9,455 bases of DNA from JBJEFI01 sp051873875 (lineage in GTDB: Bacteria; Bacillota; Bacilli; Bacillales; Bacillaceae_G): contig JBJEFI010000081.1 of assembly GCA_051873875.1 (NCBI GenBank), positions 1 to 9,455 of the forward strand, in the 5' to 3' direction. The translations under genes and the position numbers were made by a program. Under the pieces are notes generated by a model. The model made no database searches and was not told where the DNA came from. It worked only from the letters and a program-made list of their open reading frames with translations. This document shows, piece by piece, positions 5,234 through 9,455 of the stretch (position 1 is the first letter of the stretch; each line of letters starts with the position of its first letter).

Positions 5234-7528
5234 TTAATCCAAATCTAAGAGTTTTAAAATGTCATAAGCGATATTACGTTCCTTCCCTATATAAGGATAA
5301 GAATGGATGTGGATGGCAGGATTAAAGTTTAATTCAATGATTGAATAAGGTGAGTCCTCATTCGTCAAATCTTCAAGCATCATATCTACTCCACAAATGT
5401 TTGCTCCAACTGCTTTAGATGCTTCCACAGCTATTTTTTTGAATTTGTTTGGTACTTGATCCGTCACATCCACGCTGTCTCCGCCAGTCGATATATTGGA
5501 GTTTTCACGTAAATACTGTATTTTCCCTTCAGGAATAACGGAATCGATTGTTAATCCTTGTTGGTGAAGAAAGAGCTTCATGTTTTCATCTATTTCTATC
5601 TTTTCTAGAGGTGTCTTATATCCTTTTCCTCTGAGGGGATCTAGGTTTTTCTTATTTATCAATTGTTGAATGGTTGATGTTCCATCACCTTTCACATTTG
5701 CAGGCACTCTATGCAAGATGGCAACCGTTTCATCTCCTATAACCATGAACCGATATTCTTTCCCTTTAATGAAAGGCTCAATGAGAATGGTATCGTCTTC
5801 ACTGAAAGCGATCTTCAATCCTTGTATCAAGTCTTCTTCATTTGCTCCATTCGGGAATATAGAGATTCCTAAACCAAAGTTTGTGGATTTTGGTTTAATG
5901 ACCAATGGTCGATTTTTCCAACGATGAAGAGCCTCTTTAGCTGATGCGATATCAAAAAATTCTTCACCATCAGGAACTTGTATGTGGTTTCTTCTCAGAA
6001 TTTGCTTCGTCACACTTTTATTTTCCATAATCAGCACAGCAACATACTGATCTTTACTTGTTTTTGTAGCTTGTTTTACGTATTGCGAATTCGCTCCTTT
6101 TTTGAGTTCGATGAAATTTTCTTTTCGGTCTAAGATGCCGAAAGAAATGCCTCTTTTAATGCTTTCTTTCAATAGTATTTGTGTAGAAAGCTCCATATCT
6201 GTATAGGGCTTTAACAGAAAACGTTCCTGGAAAGCCTTTTCTTTATGTTGTTTGGCTAATTGCATATGCGCAGTTATATAGCCCTTTTCTTTGCATAGTT
6301 GAGCCAGTTTATAAGCATAGGTCTTTTTATGGTTTTTGATGTTCTCTTCTTTTGCTTTAAGAATATCGATGAATGGTAAATCATACTGTTGATTCATGTC
6401 CAACAGTTCGTTTATGATTTCGATTCCCCAGCTTTCCATTGAAATTTCTTTCCCATTTCTTAAGAGTGTTAGCTGAGAATTTTGACCATGAGTAGCAACT
6501 TTTTTGCTGTTTTGCTCACTTTCTAGTTGCCAATTTTCATAAAGTGTCTCTTCTTTTTCTAAGCAATACAATAAAAACAAATGAATAAAATTCAAATCAT
6601 CAAGTGATAAGCCACTTTTTTCAAATGGATTGATATCGATTGTCCGAATCTCCAGATACTCAATACCGTTTTGGCGTAAATTGTCTGTTGAATACACGGA
6701 GCCTTTTCCTTTCAAACGTACCTGTGTATAAAGCTCTCTTATATCTTCAATCACTCCGTTATTTATATTGGTCGTAATGGACTCGATATACTTTTCAAGA
6801 GATGAATAATCCAATTGAATGAATTCTTTGTTTTGGTAACCACAAATGCTATTTCGATAAGAGGTGGCTTCTTCATTCGAGTAGGTTTCATTTGAGATCT
6901 CTTGAAGTGTTTCTACGCATTGTTGTTCATATGTCTTATGAATCGTATTGGCTGCACCAAGGACATATACCAAGAACCAATGGTGACGCAAGTAATTTCG
7001 GGTTAGCTTTAAATAAAGGTTGTGCTTAAATTCTTGGAATGATTGCTGTTTTTTTGTTCGTTGATAAAGTGTGTGTATTAATTGATCTCCTAAGGAGAAG
7101 TTAATGTGAATACCAGATATCAGTTGCTTTTTGCCACCGTATTTGTTTCCTAAATACTCTCTATAATGTTCATCTTCTTGTGTTGAGAAGACAGCTATTG
7201 GTATTTCTTGATCATCTGGCGTATTAGCTGGCATGGATTGAGGCCATATAAATTCGTTTTTTAACTCCAATGCAGCTATGTTATATAATGAGTCCAAAAA
7301 TTCAACAGCATCGCTTGTCGTATGAAAGGTTGGAGTAACCAATTCCAATTGGCTTTCAGAAAAATCGGTTGTGATATAAGGGTTTTCTTTTTTATCCCCA
7401 AACACTTTTGGGTGCGGAGTTAACGATAGAGTACCTTCATTGGTAACACGTAATCCTTCCCGTTCAAGTCCAAAGTTTGCATCCAATAGTTGTCTTTTTG
7501 TAAGATTAGAAAACAGATTACATTTCAT
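5234..7528 (-). CDS. gshF: Bifunctional glutamate-cysteine ligase/glutathione synthetase GshF
   Basis: A cytosolic fusion enzyme that makes glutathione from Glu, Cys and Gly in two ATP-dependent steps. It has 764 aa, typical of GshF. The N-terminal ligase domain (about 1-460) shows DANFGLEREGLRV (16-28), SGIHINFS (138-145) and YLEIRTIDINPFEKSGL (291-307). The C-terminal ATP-grasp domain (about 490-764) shows PLVIKPKSTNFGLG (541-554), EPFIKGKEYRFMVIGD (584-599), RVPANVKGDG (607-616), GVDMMLED (713-720) and IELNFNPAIHIH (731-742). The ATG at 7528 was chosen because GGGAGGAAG lies upstream; an in-frame ATG six codons earlier has no site. The start overlaps the end of the MATE gene by 11 bp, so the two are translated as a pair. 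Many Bacilli use bacillithiol instead, so this gene may be an acquired function. Confidence 0.96.
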   Translation of the reverse strand: MKCNLFSNLTKRQLLDANFGLEREGLRVTNEGTLSLTPHPKVFGDKKENPYITTDFSESQLELVTPTFHTTSDAVEFLDSLYNIAALELKNEFIWPQSMPANTPDDQEIPIAVFSTQEDEHYREYLGNKYGGKKQLISGIHINFSLGDQLIHTLYQRTKKQQSFQEFKHNLYLKLTRNYLRHHWFLVYVLGAANTIHKTYEQQCVETLQEISNETYSNEEATSYRNSICGYQNKEFIQLDYSSLEKYIESITTNINNGVIEDIRELYTQVRLKGKGSVYSTDNLRQNGIEYLEIRTIDINPFEKSGLSLDDLNFIHLFLLYCLEKEETLYENWQLESEQNSKKVATHGQNSQLTLLRNGKEISMESWGIEIINELLDMNQQYDLPFIDILKAKEENIKNHKKTYAYKLAQLCKEKGYITAHMQLAKQHKEKAFQERFLLKPYTDMELSTQILLKESIKRGISFGILDRKENFIELKKGANSQYVKQATKTSKDQYVAVLIMENKSVTKQILRRNHIQVPDGEEFFDIASAKEALHRWKNRPLVIKPKSTNFGLGISIFPNGANEEDLIQGLKIAFSEDDTILIEPFIKGKEYRFMVIGDETVAILHRVPANVKGDGTSTIQQLINKKNLDPLRGKGYKTPLEKIEIDENMKLFLHQQGLTIDSVIPEGKIQYLRENSNISTGGDSVDVTDQVPNKFKKIAVEASKAVGANICGVDMMLEDLTNEDSPYSIIELNFNPAIHIHSYPYIGKERNIAYDILKLLDLD

Positions 7529-8840
7529 GTTTGTACTTCCTCCCATATACAGTGTTAAAAATGATGATCGATAATAAACCCTTTATCAATGAAGATATCG
7601 CAATGCTCCACCAGATCCCGTTTAATCCTAAGATGGGGGTAAGCAATAAGGCTAGGGGTATTCGTATAAACGTAAATACAATTGAAATAGCTGAAGGTAT
7701 TTTAGGCATTCCGATACCTGTATAAACACCAGTACAAATCATCTCAATGGACATGAATATTTGCGACAAACCGATGATTTGTAAATAAGATGAAGTAATT
7801 GCTACCGTTTCTGAATCGCGAGTAAAGAGCCGAGCTAATTCTTCTGACAAGAAGATAAAAATGATGCTTGTTAGAAGAGCATATAAGATTCCCAGAAACA
7901 GACTCACTCGGTAGCCCTTTAGGATTCTGGTATATTTTTTCGCTCCAAAGTTTTGTCCAATAAAGCTGCTGACAGCTCCGTTCAGACTGCCCATGACAAT
8001 GAAGGTAACCGATTCTATTTGAAGACCTATTTTTTGAGCAGCCACAGCATCTGTACCATACGAAGCAATCAATTTAGCTAGTATGATATTAATGACCGTA
8101 AACAATACTCGCTGAATGGACATGGGCATGCCCAGTTTCATCATTTCCATTGATTTTTGGAAACTGACTTGGATAATGTCCTTATGAAATAAAACTTTTC
8201 TTGCCAGATAGACAAATGAAACAAACATCAGTATTTGTGCGATGAGTGTAGCAATCGCTGCTCCTATGACACCCCACTTAAACGTATAGATGAAAATCGG
8301 ATCAAGGATAATATTTAGCACAAGACCAAAAGCACTTATATAGAAGCTTTGTTTATTATTACCGAAACTGCTGAACATGCGAATGAAGAACGTATTGAAA
8401 TATGAAAAAAGAAGCATGAAAGCAGAGACGGATAAGTATTGATAGGCCCCTGTTTGAACAGCTTCATTATTCAAGTTCAGGAAATCCAAAAGTTGATTTC
8501 CGAAGAATACCAATCCTACAATCGTTATAACACCAATGAGAAAGTTCAGTATCAAGGAGTTTCCGATATAGGCGACGCTCTCGTTTGTATTTTTGCTACC
8601 CATTGAATGGGCAATTTTTATTCCTCCGCCCACAACAATCATTGCTTGAATGGCATAGCCCAAATTGATAAAAAAGCTTGCAGATCCTACGGATGCAATG
8701 GCATCAGGACCAAGACCTCCTACAAAAAGCATATCGATAAAGTTATATAGGAATTGAAGTAAGGAACTTCCTATTAATGGTAAGGAAAGGAGGGTTATAA
8801 CTGAAAGCTCTTTCCCAGAAGTTAAGTCTTTTGTTTTCAT
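7518..8840 (-). CDS. MATE-family multidrug/toxin efflux transporter
   Basis: A 440-aa polytopic membrane protein with about twelve hydrophobic helices in two related halves, the normal size of MATE (MatE) cation-coupled exporters. Visible family features are the N-terminal LPLIGSSLLQFLYNFIDMLFVG region, with GGLGPDAIASVG after it (helix 1-2), and the matching second-half LGMPMSIQRVL...SYGTDAVAAQKIG, plus IGQNFGAKK. ATG 8840 was chosen: AGGAG lies 8 nt upstream, whereas the ATG at 8867 has no ribosome site. The substrate cannot be read from sequence. Its 11-bp overlap with gshF and its promoter shared with a MarR regulator suggest export of a thiol-reactive toxicant or glutathione conjugate (inference); MATE proteins also export drugs and dyes. 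Confidence 0.93.
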   Translation of the reverse strand: MKTKDLTSGKELSVITLLSLPLIGSSLLQFLYNFIDMLFVGGLGPDAIASVGSASFFINLGYAIQAMIVVGGGIKIAHSMGSKNTNESVAYIGNSLILNFLIGVITIVGLVFFGNQLLDFLNLNNEAVQTGAYQYLSVSAFMLLFSYFNTFFIRMFSSFGNNKQSFYISAFGLVLNIILDPIFIYTFKWGVIGAAIATLIAQILMFVSFVYLARKVLFHKDIIQVSFQKSMEMMKLGMPMSIQRVLFTVINIILAKLIASYGTDAVAAQKIGLQIESVTFIVMGSLNGAVSSFIGQNFGAKKYTRILKGYRVSLFLGILYALLTSIIFIFLSEELARLFTRDSETVAITSSYLQIIGLSQIFMSIEMICTGVYTGIGMPKIPSAISIVFTFIRIPLALLLTPILGLNGIWWSIAISSLIKGLLSIIIFNTVYGRKYKHEM

Positions 8841-8904
8841 TATTACGCTCCTATATATGATAATCATTTTATAAAACTAAATGCTTATATAACACTCTCC
8901 TTAT

Positions 8905-8932
8905 ATTATAAGTATTTACTTGCAAAATGCAA
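8905..8932 (-). promoter_or_regulatory. Promoter of the MATE-gshF operon
   Basis: On the minus strand, the -35 element TTGCAT (8932-8927) and the consensus -10 element TATAAT (8910-8905) are 16 bp apart. The -35 lies within operator O5. The leader to the MATE start is about 60 nt. Confidence 0.75.
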
Positions 8933-8938
8933 ATAAAT
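8914..8938. promoter_or_regulatory. Operator O5 shared by divergent MATE-gshF and marR2 promoters
   Basis: A 25-bp inverted repeat with only one mismatched pair (8919/8933) around the core TTGCA-AAA-TGCAA (8920-8932). Its right half holds the minus-strand -35 and its left half the plus-strand -35, so one bound dimer would shut both directions. It is identical to O1 over 21 bp. Confidence 0.8.
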
Positions 8939-8948
8939 CCACTATATT
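8920..8948 (+). promoter_or_regulatory. Promoter of marR2
   Basis: The -35 element TTGCAA (8920-8925) and -10 element TATATT (8943-8948) have the ideal 17-bp spacing. The -35 is inside operator O5, the same design as the marR1 promoter. Confidence 0.75.
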
Positions 8949-9009
8949 TTAAATAACATTTGAAGGGTATAAATAGAGTGTTGGATATAAAAGTATGAGG
9001 TGAATTTCG

Positions 9010-9455
9010 ATGGAACAAAATGTAAGAGAACTATTCCAAGTCTTTAGTAGACGTTTTGGTTTCTTGAATAAAAACTGCTGCCAAGCTGGAGGTCATGATA
9101 TTTCGTTAGTACAAAGCCATATTTTGTATGAAATAGACCGTCAACATAATCCCTCCATTCAGCAAGTGGCTGATACTCTTGGAACGGATATAACGACGTT
9201 TAGCAGACAGGTTCAATCCCTAATGAAAATCAACCTGGTCACTAAAAAAACTGATTCAAAGGATCGAAGAATTTCAATTTTGTTCCTTACAGAGGAAGGA
9301 AAAGAAGTGGCCGATAGCATTGATAAACAAATGAATCAATATCTAGATGAAGTCTTCTCTCATATGAGTCAAGATGAGAAGGAGATGGTTTTACGATCCA
9401 TTCAATTACTGAATAAAAGTATGGCGAAGACAAATAAATGTTGTACTACACCATT
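9010..9455 (+). CDS. MarR-family regulator (marR2), 3'-truncated by window end
   Basis: A winged-helix MarR-type repressor; 148 codons are visible before the window ends, and by comparison with marR1 only a few are missing. ATG 9010 follows GAGGTG by 7 nt. The helix-turn-helix is around residues 49-72 (SIQQVADTLG, TTFSRQVQSL) and the wing contains KDRRISILFLT. Two vicinal Cys pairs are seen: C23-C24 (NKNCCQAGG) near the N-terminus and C144-C145 (NKCCTTP) near the C-terminus. Both are good candidates for a thiol sensor of As(III), other soft metals or electrophiles. It is divergent from MATE-gshF, with operator O5 between them, so it likely represses itself and that operon, and perhaps the marR1 unit through the same operator. 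Ligand unknown. Confidence 0.9.
   Translation, partial: MEQNVRELFQVFSRRFGFLNKNCCQAGGHDISLVQSHILYEIDRQHNPSIQQVADTLGTDITTFSRQVQSLMKINLVTKKTDSKDRRISILFLTEEGKEVADSIDKQMNQYLDEVFSHMSQDEKEMVLRSIQLLNKSMAKTNKCCTTP

Noticed and set aside
8853..8871. Fur-box-like sequence ATGATAATCATT in the MATE leader
   Set aside because: Only about 13 of 19 positions match the classical Fur consensus, it lies downstream of the promoter near the ribosome site, and the region is AT-rich, so chance is likely.
1..9455. Mobile element, CRISPR array, tRNA or rRNA
   Set aside because: No transposase, repeat-spacer pattern or structural RNA was seen; the marR duplication is not flanked by recognisable element ends.

Overview
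This window is an arsenic/thiol stress locus from a low-GC Gram-positive bacterium (Bacillota, probably Bacilli). The evidence is the strong AGGAGG-type ribosome binding sites, the AT-rich intergenic DNA, consensus sigma-A-like promoters, a fused GshF-type glutathione synthetase, and Bacillota-like MarR and permease sequences. Genus cannot be fixed from the sequence alone. No insertion sequence, CRISPR array, tRNA or rRNA was seen.

Left block (1-3375, + strand): the 3' part of an ars operon. It begins inside arsA, the arsenite pump ATPase, cut by the window edge. Then come a HesB/IscA-like small protein, a small two-helix membrane protein, arsM (arsenite methyltransferase, ATGA overlap with the gene before it) and an unrecognised 66-aa protein. 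A hairpin terminator closes the block. The operon promoter and any arsR/arsD/arsB lie outside the window.

Middle block (3407-5163, + strand): a MarR-family regulator (marR1), an ArsP/DUF318-type permease, and a 58-aa peptide with three Cys-Cys pairs, ended by a strong terminator. Copies of a TTGCA-N3-TGCAA operator occur before marR1 (two) and before the permease (two). The marR1 start looks damaged: the position matching its paralogue's start codon is a TTG that is out of frame by one base.

Right block (5234-9455): a MATE-family efflux protein and gshF (complete glutathione synthesis in one polypeptide) overlap by 11 bp on the minus strand. They are divergent from a second MarR regulator (marR2, cut by the window end). 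One operator copy sits between them and overlaps the -35 elements of both divergent promoters.

How the parts may work together (inference): ArsA powers arsenite export; ArsM makes methylated trivalent arsenicals that the DUF318 permease could export; GshF supplies glutathione, and the MATE protein may export a thiol conjugate or another toxic compound. The two paralogous MarR proteins, carrying Cys-Cys pairs, probably sense a thiol-reactive metal or metalloid and control both the permease unit and the MATE-gshF unit through the shared operator. The most novel parts are this operator-linked regulon, the MATE-gshF pairing, and the Cys-Cys repeat peptide.
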